Positions 12,336 to 20,223 of a stretch of 64,000 bases of DNA are shown in pieces; within the stretch, counting starts at the first letter, position 1, and every line of letters starts with the position of its first letter. This stretch comes from Azospirillum sp. TSH64 (GTDB taxonomy: Bacteria; Pseudomonadota; Alphaproteobacteria; Azospirillales; Azospirillaceae), in the NCBI RefSeq assembly GCF_003116035.1, contig NZ_LGQW01000015.1, forward strand, positions 3,050,897 through 3,114,896, read 5' to 3'. The position numbers and the translations under genes were made by a program. Under the pieces are notes generated by a model that did no database searches, was not told where the DNA came from, and saw nothing but the letters and a program-made list of their open reading frames with translations.

Positions 12336-12953
12336 TTGCTCCGTTCCCCTTCCCGAACCATCCTGACCGGTGCCGGCCGTCTGATGCCGGCGCTGCCGTT
12401 GTTGCTGGCGTTGGTCCAGCCACTGGCGGCGGCGGGGCCGCTGCGACCGGGAACGCCGCTGCCTCCCGGCTATGTGGAAGAACCGGAAACCCCGCCTGAA
12501 GACCCGCTTCCGCCACCGCCGAAGCCGCTGTCGGTGGCACCCGACGAACCGCAGGTCGTCGCCCCCGATGCCGCCGGTCTGCTGAAGGAGTGCAAGCAGC
12601 AGACCTTCACCGACTGTTTCCGCCTGTGGCAACCTCCTCCTCCTCCTCCTCCTCCTCCACCGCCGCCGCCGGAGCCCGAGAAGGATACCGCCGCGGCGCC
12701 ACCGCCACCGCCGCCACCCGACCCCAAGGCGCCGCGCCAACCGGCGCAGGGCGGACCGGTGCCGCCTCCGCCAGCCGATGCGGCCAAGGAAGCCGCCGCC
12801 GCCGCGGCCGACCGTGCCACCTTCGATGCGCTGTCGAAGGCGCTGAAGGACAGCGGACTGGACGGCAAGGTGCTGCTGACCGATCCGAAGGGCGGCGATC
12901 CTATGTTGAAGCTGGACAGCGTGCCCGGCAGCAAGCCGGCGGCGAAGCGCTGA
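12336..12953 (+). CDS. Proline-rich exported protein of unknown function
   Basis: A TTG at 12336 or an ATG at 12384 opens a protein with a hydrophobic export signal (MPALPLLLALVQPLAAA). A mature region of acidic/proline-rich sequence follows, with an uninterrupted run of 13 prolines, a second run of seven, two cysteines (LLKECKQQTFTDCFRLW) that could form a disulfide, and an alanine-rich helical C-terminal part. Such polyproline runs need EF-P for efficient translation. No enzyme motif is visible. Extended proline-rich regions are often periplasm-spanning, but that is inference. Confidence 0.65.
   Translation: MLRSPSRTILTGAGRLMPALPLLLALVQPLAAAGPLRPGTPLPPGYVEEPETPPEDPLPPPPKPLSVAPDEPQVVAPDAAGLLKECKQQTFTDCFRLWQPPPPPPPPPPPPPEPEKDTAAAPPPPPPPDPKAPRQPAQGGPVPPPPADAAKEAAAAAADRATFDALSKALKDSGLDGKVLLTDPKGGDPMLKLDSVPGSKPAAKR
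12633..12658 (+). repeat. CCT trinucleotide microsatellite encoding polyproline
   Basis: Eight CCT units plus CC lie in frame inside the exported proline-rich gene and encode the first part of its 13-proline run. Slippage would change proline number without shifting frame. Confidence 0.9.
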
Positions 12954-12990
12954 CCCTCTCCGAACTCAAGCCGCAAAGGGCCAACCGACC

Positions 12991-13803
12991 ATGACGGGTT
13001 TTCCGCTTCCCGACATCGACCGCGTCGCGGATCTGATCCGCTCCGTCGCCCGGACGGAGATCATGCCCTATTTCCAGAAGCTCGACGCCGCCGGCATCCG
13101 GCAGAAGACCGGCCCGACCGACCTCGTCACGCTGGCGGACGAGGCGGCGGAGCGGGCCTTGACCCCGGCGCTGTCGGCGCTGCTGCCGGGCAGCCGCGTC
13201 GTCGGGGAGGAGGCCGCATCCGAGGACGAGCGCGTGCTCGAACGCATCCATGGTGACGACCCGGTCTGGATCATCGACCCGGTGGATGGCACGATCAACT
13301 TCGCCCAGGGACGGCCGATGTTCGCGGTGATCGTCGCGCTTGCCTGCAAGGGCGAGACGATCGCCGGCTGGATTCACGATCCGGTCGACGGCCGGATGGC
13401 GACGGCGGTGAAGGGGCAGGGGGCCTGGCTCGACGGGCGCCGCGTCCATGTCGCGCCGGCCGTGCCGCTGCCGCAGATGGTGGGTGCGCTGTCCACGCGC
13501 TTCTGCAGCGAGGAGATGAGGCTCAAATTGGAGGAGCGCAGCGTCGGGCTGGCGGAGCGCGTCTGCCTGTCGAGCGCCGCCCAGGAGTATCTGCGGCTGT
13601 TGGAGGGACGGGCGCAGTATTCGCTCTATCACCGGCTGATGCCCTGGGACCATGCGGCCGGCGTTCTGCTGCATGCCGAGGCGGGCGGCCATTCGGCGCT
13701 GATCGACGGGACACCCTACCGGCCTGGACTGTTGAACGGCAGCATCCTGCTGGCGCCCGACCGCGAAAGCTGGCAGGCGCTGCACGGACAGCTGTTCGGC
13801 TGA
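12991..13803 (+). CDS. Inositol monophosphatase family protein
   Basis: The 270-residue enzyme carries the family's metal-binding motifs: GEEAASED (first acidic cluster), WIIDPVDGTINFA (motif A) and WDHAAGVLLHAEAGG (motif B). Members dephosphorylate inositol phosphates, histidinol phosphate or 3'-phosphoadenosine compounds through Mg2+. The sequence alone does not decide the substrate; HisN-like histidinol-phosphate phosphatase is one possibility. The gene starts 37 bp after the proline-rich protein and is convergent with the universal stress protein gene. Confidence 0.9.
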   Translation: MTGFPLPDIDRVADLIRSVARTEIMPYFQKLDAAGIRQKTGPTDLVTLADEAAERALTPALSALLPGSRVVGEEAASEDERVLERIHGDDPVWIIDPVDGTINFAQGRPMFAVIVALACKGETIAGWIHDPVDGRMATAVKGQGAWLDGRRVHVAPAVPLPQMVGALSTRFCSEEMRLKLEERSVGLAERVCLSSAAQEYLRLLEGRAQYSLYHRLMPWDHAAGVLLHAEAGGHSALIDGTPYRPGLLNGSILLAPDRESWQALHGQLFG

Positions 13804-13846
13804 GTGCGTCCTTGGGGCAGGAGGGCGACGGCCCTCCCGCGCCCCT

Positions 13847-14674
13847 TCAATGTGCCAGCAACGCCGGCAGGGCCAGCCCGTCCAGCACCGTGCGGGTCGC
13901 CCCGCCCAGAACCAGTTCGCGCAGGCGGGAGTGGCCGTAGGCGCCCATCACCAGCAGGTCGGCGCCCTGGTCGGTGCAACAGGACAGGATCATGTCGCCG
14001 ACCTCGCCGCCGGACGCGATGACCGATTGCGGACGTGCGGCGATGCCGTGGCGGTGCAGCCACTCGACCAGGGTCGCGGCTTCCCTGCTCTGTTGCCCGA
14101 GCGGCTCCACGGTCAGCACGGTGACGGATTCCGCAGTTTCCAGAAAGGGCATGGCGGCGCGGACCGCACGGGTGGATTCGCGCGTGTTCTTCCAGGCGAT
14201 CAGCACATGGCGGCCGATGGGCGCCGCCGCCGGCTGCTTCGGCGGCAGGACCAGGACCGGCGTGGCGGTCTCCAGCGGCAAACGGTCGGGGATGTGGTGC
14301 AGCGACACCCGCTCGCCGGCCCGCACCGCCGCGGATTGCGCGACCACGATCAGGTCGGCATAGGCGGCGCGCTCAGCCAGCAGATCGACGTGGTCACCCT
14401 CTTCGACCGTCCAGTCGTAGGGCAGCCCGTCAAGCGATTTGCGGACCTCCTGCTCGATCCGCTCGGCATTCTCGTGGGCGATTGCGGTCGCCTCCGCCAT
14501 GAAGCCATAAGACGCGGCGCGGCCGGTGGCGCCCGCCGGCATCGACACCGGGGTGGCGATGTAGAGCGCCTGGATATGGGCGGAGAAACGCTTGGCCAAA
14601 GCCGCGGCCACCGCCAGACGGCTGGCGTGGGCGTCGTCGTTGGCCATGTGCAGCAGGATGGTCTTGATCGGCAT
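13847..14674 (-). CDS. Universal stress protein, tandem UspA domains
   Basis: The 275-residue protein has two Usp folds. The N-terminal one (IKTILLHMANDDAHASRLAV...) has lost the nucleotide loop. The C-terminal one retains the G-2x-G-9x-G-(S/T) type loop in GAYGHSRLRELVLGGATRTVL, so it probably binds ATP. Tandem Usp proteins of this size are common in Azospirillum-like bacteria and respond to starvation or oxygen stress. It is monocistronic, with a 115-bp gap to thiY. Confidence 0.88.
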   Translation of the reverse strand: MPIKTILLHMANDDAHASRLAVAAALAKRFSAHIQALYIATPVSMPAGATGRAASYGFMAEATAIAHENAERIEQEVRKSLDGLPYDWTVEEGDHVDLLAERAAYADLIVVAQSAAVRAGERVSLHHIPDRLPLETATPVLVLPPKQPAAAPIGRHVLIAWKNTRESTRAVRAAMPFLETAESVTVLTVEPLGQQSREAATLVEWLHRHGIAARPQSVIASGGEVGDMILSCCTDQGADLLVMGAYGHSRLRELVLGGATRTVLDGLALPALLAH

Positions 14675-14789
14675 GCCCTCGCGTCTCCCAACATTATGAT
14701 CGGTCCACCATCAGCCGGCGGAGCGGTTTCCCTCTAGGTAACGCTCCGCCGGGGTCGATGGCAACGCCGGTCAGGGGAAAGGCAGGCGG

Positions 14790-15731
14790 TTACTTCACAA
14801 CCACCGCATATTGGTCGATCGGCGCCACGGCCTTGATCAGACCGCGGGCCTTGAGGAACTCGGCGAAGCGGGTGTAGCGCTCGGCATCCAGGGCGGCCGG
14901 GCTGTGGGCGAAGCGCGGTAGCGTGTCGGCCCAGGCGCGGCGGTTCAGCTCGTCGTTCAGTTCGGGCCGGCCCTTGACGAAGGCGGCCTGCGACTCCTCC
15001 GGATGGTTCAGGATGTAGAGCGTCGCCCGCTCCACCGCCGCCAGGAAGCGCTTGAAGCGCGGGTCGTTCGCCTTGTCCTTGCGCGCGACTAGAATCAGCT
15101 CGTCATAGGGCGGAACGCCCTCTTCCTCGGGATAGAAGGCACGGCCGGGGTGTTTCTCGATCTCCATCTGGTTCAGTTCAAAGTTGCGGAAAGCACCGAC
15201 CACCGCATCGACCTGGCCCGACAGCAGCGACGGCGACAGGGAGAAGTTGACGTTCACCAGCTCGACATCCTTCAGGCTCAGCCCCTGCTTCTCCAGCATG
15301 GCGCCCAGCAGAGCGTCCTCGAAACCGGCGATGGAGTAACCGACCTTGCGGCCCTTCAGATCCTTCAGCGTCTTCACCGGCCCGTCGCGCAGCACGACGA
15401 CGGAGTTCAGCGGCGTGGACACCAGCGTGCCGATGCGGACCAGGGGCAGTTCCTCGGCCACCTGCAGGATCAGCTGCGGCTGGTAGGAGACGGCGATGTC
15501 GGCGCCGCCGGCGGCCACCAGCTTCGGCGGGTCGTTGGGATCGGCCGGGGCGGTCAAGGTGACCTCGAGACCGGCATCCTTGAAGAAGCCCTTCTCCTGC
15601 GCCACCACCAGCGGGGCGTGGTCCGGGTTGACGAACCAGTCCAGCATCACGGACAGCTTGTCCTGGGCCAGCGCGGGAAGCGAGGTCATCAGGCCGGCGG
15701 CGATCAGGCCGGCGGTGAAAAGATGCTTCAT
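14790..15731 (-). CDS. thiY: ABC transporter substrate-binding protein, ThiY/NMT1 family
   Basis: The 313-residue periplasmic protein starts at 15731 with a clear signal peptide (MKHLFTAGLIAAGLMTSLPA, cleavage near ALAQ). The NMT1/THI5-like fold follows: KLSVMLDWFVNPDHAPLVVA, GADIAVSYQPQ and LLSGQVDAVVGAFRNFE. The WF-N-DH-P opening is characteristic of hydroxymethylpyrimidine or formyl-aminopyrimidine binders. It is the last gene of thiZ-thiX-thiY, 17 bp after thiX, behind a TPP riboswitch, which supports import of a thiamine pyrimidine precursor. The open frame continues upstream through thiX, but that is antisense-like noise. Confidence 0.88.
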   Translation of the reverse strand: MKHLFTAGLIAAGLMTSLPALAQDKLSVMLDWFVNPDHAPLVVAQEKGFFKDAGLEVTLTAPADPNDPPKLVAAGGADIAVSYQPQLILQVAEELPLVRIGTLVSTPLNSVVVLRDGPVKTLKDLKGRKVGYSIAGFEDALLGAMLEKQGLSLKDVELVNVNFSLSPSLLSGQVDAVVGAFRNFELNQMEIEKHPGRAFYPEEEGVPPYDELILVARKDKANDPRFKRFLAAVERATLYILNHPEESQAAFVKGRPELNDELNRRAWADTLPRFAHSPAALDAERYTRFAEFLKARGLIKAVAPIDQYAVVVK

Positions 15732-15748
15732 CGGGTGTCTCTCCCCCT

Positions 15749-16516
15749 TCAAGGGTTGGCGTCTTCGGCAGGTTGGGTATCGGGTTGCCAGGGCAGGGCA
15801 CGGCGGGCGAGCGCATCGACGGCGGCATAAAGCGAGACGGCGAAAAGTCCCAGCACCAGCACGGCGGCGAACAGAAGGTCGATCTGCATGCGGGCATTGG
15901 CGTGCAGCATCAGGTAGCCAAGGCCGGAAGACGACCCCACCCATTCGCCGATCACCGCCCCGATGGGCGCCACCGCGGCGGCGACCCGCACGCCGGACCA
16001 GAAGGCGGGCAGGGCGGCCGGCAGGCGGATGCTCCACAGGATCGCGGCGGGCGAGGCGCCCATGGTGCGGGCAAGGTCGAGCCAGCCGGGATCGGTGCGC
16101 CGCAGCCCGTCGAACAGCGCGGTCGTCACCGGGAAATAGATGACCAGCACCGCCATGGCGATCTTGGACGCCATGCCATAGCCGAGCCACAGCACCAGCA
16201 GCGGCGCCAGTGCGAAGACCGGGATGGCCTGACTGACCAGAAGCAGCGGCATCAGCCAGCGCCGCGCCGTGCGGAACCGCGCGAGCAGCAAAGCGCTGAC
16301 CCCGCCCAGCACAACGCCGGCCACCAGCCCGATCAGAATCTCGGCTAGCGTGGTCAGGCCATGGGCCAACAGCAGGGGAGCCTGCCGCTGCATGGCGTCC
16401 GCCACCGCCAGCGGACCGGGCAGCAGGTAGCGCGGCAGCCCGGTGGCCCAGACCAGCGCCTGCCAGCCGGCGACCAGCACCAGCAGGGTGATCGCGCCGC
16501 GCAGCAGCGCCTTCAT
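15749..16516 (-). CDS. thiX: ABC transporter permease for thiamine pyrimidine precursor
   Basis: A 255-residue BPD-type inner-membrane permease of the SsuC/TauC group with about six helices and the coupling-loop signature in DLARTMGASPAAILWSIRLPAALPAF... (EAA-like loop). Its start overlaps the end of thiZ by 4 bp, showing translational coupling. It works with ThiZ and ThiY under the upstream TPP riboswitch. Confidence 0.9.
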   Translation of the reverse strand: MKALLRGAITLLVLVAGWQALVWATGLPRYLLPGPLAVADAMQRQAPLLLAHGLTTLAEILIGLVAGVVLGGVSALLLARFRTARRWLMPLLLVSQAIPVFALAPLLVLWLGYGMASKIAMAVLVIYFPVTTALFDGLRRTDPGWLDLARTMGASPAAILWSIRLPAALPAFWSGVRVAAAVAPIGAVIGEWVGSSSGLGYLMLHANARMQIDLLFAAVLVLGLFAVSLYAAVDALARRALPWQPDTQPAEDANP

Positions 16517-17265
16517 TCCGCCAGCCTCCGCAACAGTTCGGCCTGATGCGCCAGCAGGTCCGGATCGTCGACGCGGCGCGGCACCGGGCCTGAGGGCTCC
16601 AGCGCCGGTCCCATGACGGCGGGCCGGCCGGTCATCACATGCAGTCGGTCGCCGATGCGCAGCGCCTCCAGCGGGTCATGGGTGACCATCAGGACGGTGC
16701 GGCCGGCCAGCGTCTCCGCCGCGGTTTCCTGCAAACGCAGCCGGGTGATGGCGTCGAGCGCGGAGAAGGGCTCGTCCATCAGGACCAGCGGCCTGTCCTC
16801 CATCAGGGTGCGGGCCAACGCCACGCGCTGCTTCTGCCCGCCGGACAGGGCGGCCGGACGGTCGCGCTCGCGCCCCGCCAAACCGACGCGGTCCAGCAGC
16901 GCACGGGCCTGCTCCACCCGTGCCGGGTCGGGACGGCGATGGCGCAGCCGGTCGCCCAGCAGGACATTGTCGAGCACGGTCAGCCAGGGCAGCAGCAGGT
17001 CCTGCTGCGCCATGTAGGCGATCCGGCCGGCCAGCGGCTGCCGGTCGCCGGTGACCACCTCGGTCGGCGGCTCCGGCTCGGCCAAGCCGGCGAGGATGCG
17101 CAGGAGCGTGGTCTTGCCGACGCCGCTCGGCCCCAGCAGGCAGGTGGTCCGCCCGGCCGGAAGCTCCAGCGTCAAGTCGGAGAACAGCAGGGTGCCGCCA
17201 TAGGTCAGCCGCGCGCGCGAGATGGTCACCGAAAGCGGCGTCATCGCAGGCACGCGGGCATGCAT
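16513..17265 (-). CDS. thiZ: ABC transporter ATP-binding protein for thiamine pyrimidine precursor
   Basis: The 250-residue ATPase has Walker A GPSGVGKTT, the signature LSGGQKQR, Walker B LVLMDEPFSALD and the H-loop VTHDPLEAL. It is the first gene after the TPP riboswitch. ATG at 17265 is used here; an in-frame ATG at 17244 (MTPLSVTISRARL) is equally plausible because neither has a strong ribosome-binding site. The CCCTCTCC stretch just upstream on the mRNA could pair with the GAGAGG of the aptamer, hinting at a structural switch. Confidence 0.9.
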   Translation of the reverse strand: MHARVPAMTPLSVTISRARLTYGGTLLFSDLTLELPAGRTTCLLGPSGVGKTTLLRILAGLAEPEPPTEVVTGDRQPLAGRIAYMAQQDLLLPWLTVLDNVLLGDRLRHRRPDPARVEQARALLDRVGLAGRERDRPAALSGGQKQRVALARTLMEDRPLVLMDEPFSALDAITRLRLQETAAETLAGRTVLMVTHDPLEALRIGDRLHVMTGRPAVMGPALEPSGPVPRRVDDPDLLAHQAELLRRLAE

Positions 17266-17303
17266 CGTGGACTGGCGGAGATGGAGAGGGTGCGGTCCCG
17301 CAT

Positions 17304-17394
17304 CACTGATCCCTACGCCGGCATGAACCGGATCAGGTTCCAGGGGTCGTCCCGCAACAGGACCTCTCAGCCGCCCATCGGCTCCCCCCAGTGA
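17304..17394 (-). promoter_or_regulatory. TPP riboswitch (THI element)
   Basis: Read on the minus strand, this stretch has the TPP-aptamer landmarks in order: GGGGGGAGCC, GGCTGAGAGG, a variable hairpin (GTCCTGTTGCGGGAC), then CCTGGAACCTGATCCGGTT, CATGCCGGCGTAGGGATCA. The CUGAGA and ACCUGAU...GCGUAGGGA segments are the universally conserved ligand pocket. It sits about 40 nt before thiZ, so thiamine pyrophosphate should shut off the transporter. Confidence 0.96.
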
Positions 17395-17516
17395 AGGCGG
17401 CGACTATAGGCGCGGACGATCCGTGACCGCAAGCATTGCCGGATGCAGCTTCCGGGATGCGGAAGCGGGCTGCTTGACCGCACCGCCGCAGCGCCTAGTT
17501 TCTGACGGGCATCTAA

Positions 17517-17626
17517 GCAGGTTTTCCGAACTCCGCCCACAGGCGGGCGGGCTCGGGAAACCTGCAAAACCATAGAGTCCGCAGGTTTCTACAGGCCTGG
17601 CCTGTTGCCCGATCTGGAGAAACCTG
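17517..17626 (+). repeat. Two nested hairpins built on a repeated GCAGGTTT/AAACCTGC arm
   Basis: The first element (17517-17565) pairs GCAGGTTTTCCGA with TCGGGAAACCTGC and holds an inner CCGCCC/GGGCGG stem. The second (17582-17626) pairs CAGGTTTCT with AGAAACCTG and holds an inner ACAGGC/GCCTGT stem. The second ends 8 bp before the deacetylase start. Neither has a U-run. They could be an RNA leader structure or a paired repeat element. Confidence 0.7.
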
Positions 17627-17633
17627 ATTAGGA

Positions 17634-18761
17634 GTGCCCGTCCTGACCACGCCCTTCCGCACACCGTTGTTCATCGGCGGGGAAATCTACCGCGGCTCGA
17701 CCTATGGGCCGAGGCATCCGCTGGCGATTCCGCGCGTGTCGACCGCCATCGACCTCAGCCGCGCCATGGGCTGGCTGCCGGACGAGGTCTATCTCGACAC
17801 CCATGTGGCGAGCGAACGCGAACTGGCGCGCTTCCACACATCCGACTACATCGCCGCGCTGAAGAGGGCGGAGGCCGAGCAGCGGGTCGACGAGGCGACC
17901 GCCGCCCGCCACAATCTCGGCAAGCTGGAGAATCCCATCTTCGCCGAGATGTACCGGCGGCCGGCCCACAGCAGCGGATCGGCGTTGCAGGCGGCCAGGA
18001 TTCTCGGCGACCGGCCCGCCGGTCTGGTCTATGCGCCGGCCGCCGGGACGCATCATGCGCGGCGGGACCGGGCAAGCGGCTTCTGCTATTTCAACGCGCC
18101 GGTACTGGGCATTCTGGAATTGCTGGACCATGGGCTGGAGCGGGTCCTCTATGTCGATCTCGACGCCCATCATGGCGATGGGGTGGAGGAAGCCTTCGCC
18201 GACGACGACCGGGTGCTGACCGTGTCCATCCACGAGGACGGACGTTGGCCCTACACCGGCAAGGCGGAGGACCGCGCCGGCGGTATGGCCCGCAACCTGC
18301 CGGTCCCGCCGGGCTTCAACGACAGCGAGATGGAGCATGTGATGGAGGCAGCGGTCCTGCCGCTGGCCCGTGCCTTCCGACCGCAGGCGATGGTGATCCA
18401 GACCGGCGCCGATGCCTTGGCCGAGGATCCGTTGAGCCGGCTGGAGCTGTCCAACCGTGCCCTGTGGGACGCCGTCGCGGTGCTGCTTCCCCTGGCGCCG
18501 CGGGTGCTGGTGGTCGGAGGAGGCGGCTATAACCCGTGGTCGGTCGGGCGTTGCTGGGCCGGGATCTGGGCGGTGATGAACGGCATCGATCCCGCCGTGC
18601 GTCCGACCGCGGAGGCGGAGGCGGTGCTGCGCGCCCTGACCTGGAACCGTGCCGCCGGCCGCAACCCGCCGGAACATTGGTTCACCACGCTGGGCGACGA
18701 ACGGCGTCCCGGTCCGGTGCGGGATGCTGTGAAGCGGGTGGTGGAGATTGCAATGTCCTGA
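17634..18761 (+). CDS. Histone deacetylase family protein (AcuC/acetylpolyamine amidohydrolase-like)
   Basis: The 375-residue zinc hydrolase carries the full deacetylase set: the catalytic histidine pair in AGTHHARRDRASGFCYFN, zinc ligands in VDLDAHHGDGV, a later aspartate in QTGADALAEDPL and the transition-state tyrosine in GGGGYNPW. Bacterial members remove acetyl groups from proteins (AcuC-type, acetyl-CoA synthetase control) or polyamines. The GTG at 17634 directly overlaps TAGGAG, so translation may really begin slightly downstream. The leader contains two large hairpins. Confidence 0.9.
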   Translation: MPVLTTPFRTPLFIGGEIYRGSTYGPRHPLAIPRVSTAIDLSRAMGWLPDEVYLDTHVASERELARFHTSDYIAALKRAEAEQRVDEATAARHNLGKLENPIFAEMYRRPAHSSGSALQAARILGDRPAGLVYAPAAGTHHARRDRASGFCYFNAPVLGILELLDHGLERVLYVDLDAHHGDGVEEAFADDDRVLTVSIHEDGRWPYTGKAEDRAGGMARNLPVPPGFNDSEMEHVMEAAVLPLARAFRPQAMVIQTGADALAEDPLSRLELSNRALWDAVAVLLPLAPRVLVVGGGGYNPWSVGRCWAGIWAVMNGIDPAVRPTAEAEAVLRALTWNRAAGRNPPEHWFTTLGDERRPGPVRDAVKRVVEIAMS

Positions 18762-18943
18762 AGGGTGGAGGTGTCCCGCCCCGCAGCCGACCGACTCATT
18801 CCGACGAAATTCGAACCAGCTTGTGACGATTCGTTGACGGGGTCGGATTGTTCGTTGATTCTTACTTCTGCTGCGCCGGTGCAGCTTCCGCATCGGGTGA
18901 TGCGGGCTTCGGCGGGATTTGCGGTAGGAGAACGGGCGGGCGG

Positions 18944-19564
18944 ATGTCGAACACCACGCTGTTCCTGATCGCCATCGTCATCATCATGCTGGCTGCCGTC
19001 CCGGTCGCCATGATGCTGAAGGATTTCCTGCCGAACATCATGGAAAAGAGCACCGGCCTGGACCAGATCGAGAACCGCATCTACGTCCTTCATGCCGAGG
19101 CGCAGGAGCTTCAAAACCGGGTGAACCATCTGGTCCAGCGTCGGAACAGCCAGTCTTCCGACCGCAACCGGCTGGAAAGCGATATCCGCAAGGCGGAAAA
19201 ACAGGTTCGGGACCTGTCGGACCAGCCGCCGATGTTCGTGCATGAGGTCGGCGACCCGCAGGCCGGACTGATGAAATTCGTCGCGACGGTGACGCAGGAA
19301 AAGGCGTCGGCCGCTGCCCGCGCCGCCGGCGAGCGGGCGCAGGTCAACCCCATCTGGCGCTGCACGAACGTGGCCGAGGTCTGGGCGTCGAGCTTCGACG
19401 AGGCCAAGCAGATGTGCGACGTGGCCTTTCCGTTCAAAATGGGTTTCCAGAAGACGTTCATGCGCGGCGATGCGCGGGCCGGTGGGATGGCGGGAGGAAG
19501 GGCCGCCAAGGGGGTGCCGACGCCGCCCGCCACCGCCCGGGCGAAGGCGGGTGCCGCCACATGA
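18944..19564 (+). CDS. Membrane-anchored coiled-coil protein, unknown function
   Basis: A 206-residue protein with one N-terminal membrane helix (LFLIAIVIIMLAAVPVAMML), a long heptad-like helix (about residues 40-105: LDQIENRIYVLHAEAQELQN..., RNRLESDIRKAEKQVRDL) and a small C-terminal domain ending in a glycine/alanine-rich tail. The conserved-looking core, NPIWRCTNVAEVWASSFDEA, contains one cysteine. The ATG at 18944 is preferred over an upstream in-frame GTG/TTG because the membrane helix follows it. The stop overlaps the next gene by 4 bp (ATGA), so the two are translated as a pair. No named family recognised. Confidence 0.75.
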   Translation: MSNTTLFLIAIVIIMLAAVPVAMMLKDFLPNIMEKSTGLDQIENRIYVLHAEAQELQNRVNHLVQRRNSQSSDRNRLESDIRKAEKQVRDLSDQPPMFVHEVGDPQAGLMKFVATVTQEKASAAARAAGERAQVNPIWRCTNVAEVWASSFDEAKQMCDVAFPFKMGFQKTFMRGDARAGGMAGGRAAKGVPTPPATARAKAGAAT

Positions 19565-20115
19565 TGATCAACTTCATCATCGTCCTGGCCATCGTTGCCA
19601 TCGGCGCCTGGCTCGGCAACATCCTGATGAGCGTCGAGCAGCGGGTCTCGCAGGCGCGCCAGCGCGTCCGCGGTGTCCGCAACAACCTCGACAAGCTGGA
19701 TGCCACCATCCACCGCCTGCATCGGGAGGAGGAGACCCTCCATGCCGAGATCGAGGAGCTGACCCGGGAGATGGTGGAACTGCGCAAAAAGCAGGTGGAG
19801 GTGCAACAGCGCCTGACCGAAGCGCAGTCGAAGCGTCGCCCCCAAATCCTGATCCTGACCGACCGGCGCAATCCCGGCGACAAGGAATGGCTGGTCACCG
19901 TGGTGAACCAGCAGATCGGCGAGATCGATGCCGCCCACCCGCTGGCCGTCGAATGGGCACGTGGGCGCCAGTATCTGGTCTGGGCGGAGTCGGACCGCGA
20001 GGCCGGCGAACGTGCCAACCGCCGCTTCAGCGCCCGGCCCGGCTATCAGGTGCGGTCGGTGGCCCCGGTGAAGGACGATCTCTACAACGCCAGCCCGGCC
20101 CAAAGCGCGGCTTAG
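19561..20115 (+). CDS. Second membrane-anchored coiled-coil protein, unknown function
   Basis: The 184-residue protein has the same plan as its upstream partner: an N-terminal membrane helix (MMINFIIVLAIVAIGAWLGN), a coiled coil (about residues 25-95, VEQRVSQARQRVRGVRNNLD... EIEELTREMVELRKKQVEV) and a C-terminal globular part (ILILTDRRNPGDKEWLVTVV...). Architecture and 4-bp overlap suggest an obligate heteromeric pair at the inner membrane. It ends at a strong bidirectional terminator shared with the convergent ParA-like gene. Function unknown. Confidence 0.78.
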   Translation: MMINFIIVLAIVAIGAWLGNILMSVEQRVSQARQRVRGVRNNLDKLDATIHRLHREEETLHAEIEELTREMVELRKKQVEVQQRLTEAQSKRRPQILILTDRRNPGDKEWLVTVVNQQIGEIDAAHPLAVEWARGRQYLVWAESDREAGERANRRFSARPGYQVRSVAPVKDDLYNASPAQSAA

Positions 20116-20157
20116 AGCACGGCGGAAACAAGCACCGCCCAGTCTTCGGAAAAAGCA

Positions 20158-20193
20158 AAAGGCCCTTCTTCCGGTCGCGGAAGAAGGGCCTTT
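20158..20193. terminator. Bidirectional rho-independent terminator
   Basis: A perfect 15-bp stem (AAAGGCCCTTCTTCC / GGAAGAAGGGCCTTT) with a 6-nt loop lies between two convergent genes. The A-run on one side and T-run on the other serve both strands. Confidence 0.9.
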
Positions 20194-20223
20194 GCGCTGC
20201 TCGGTCTACTCCGAACCCGGACG

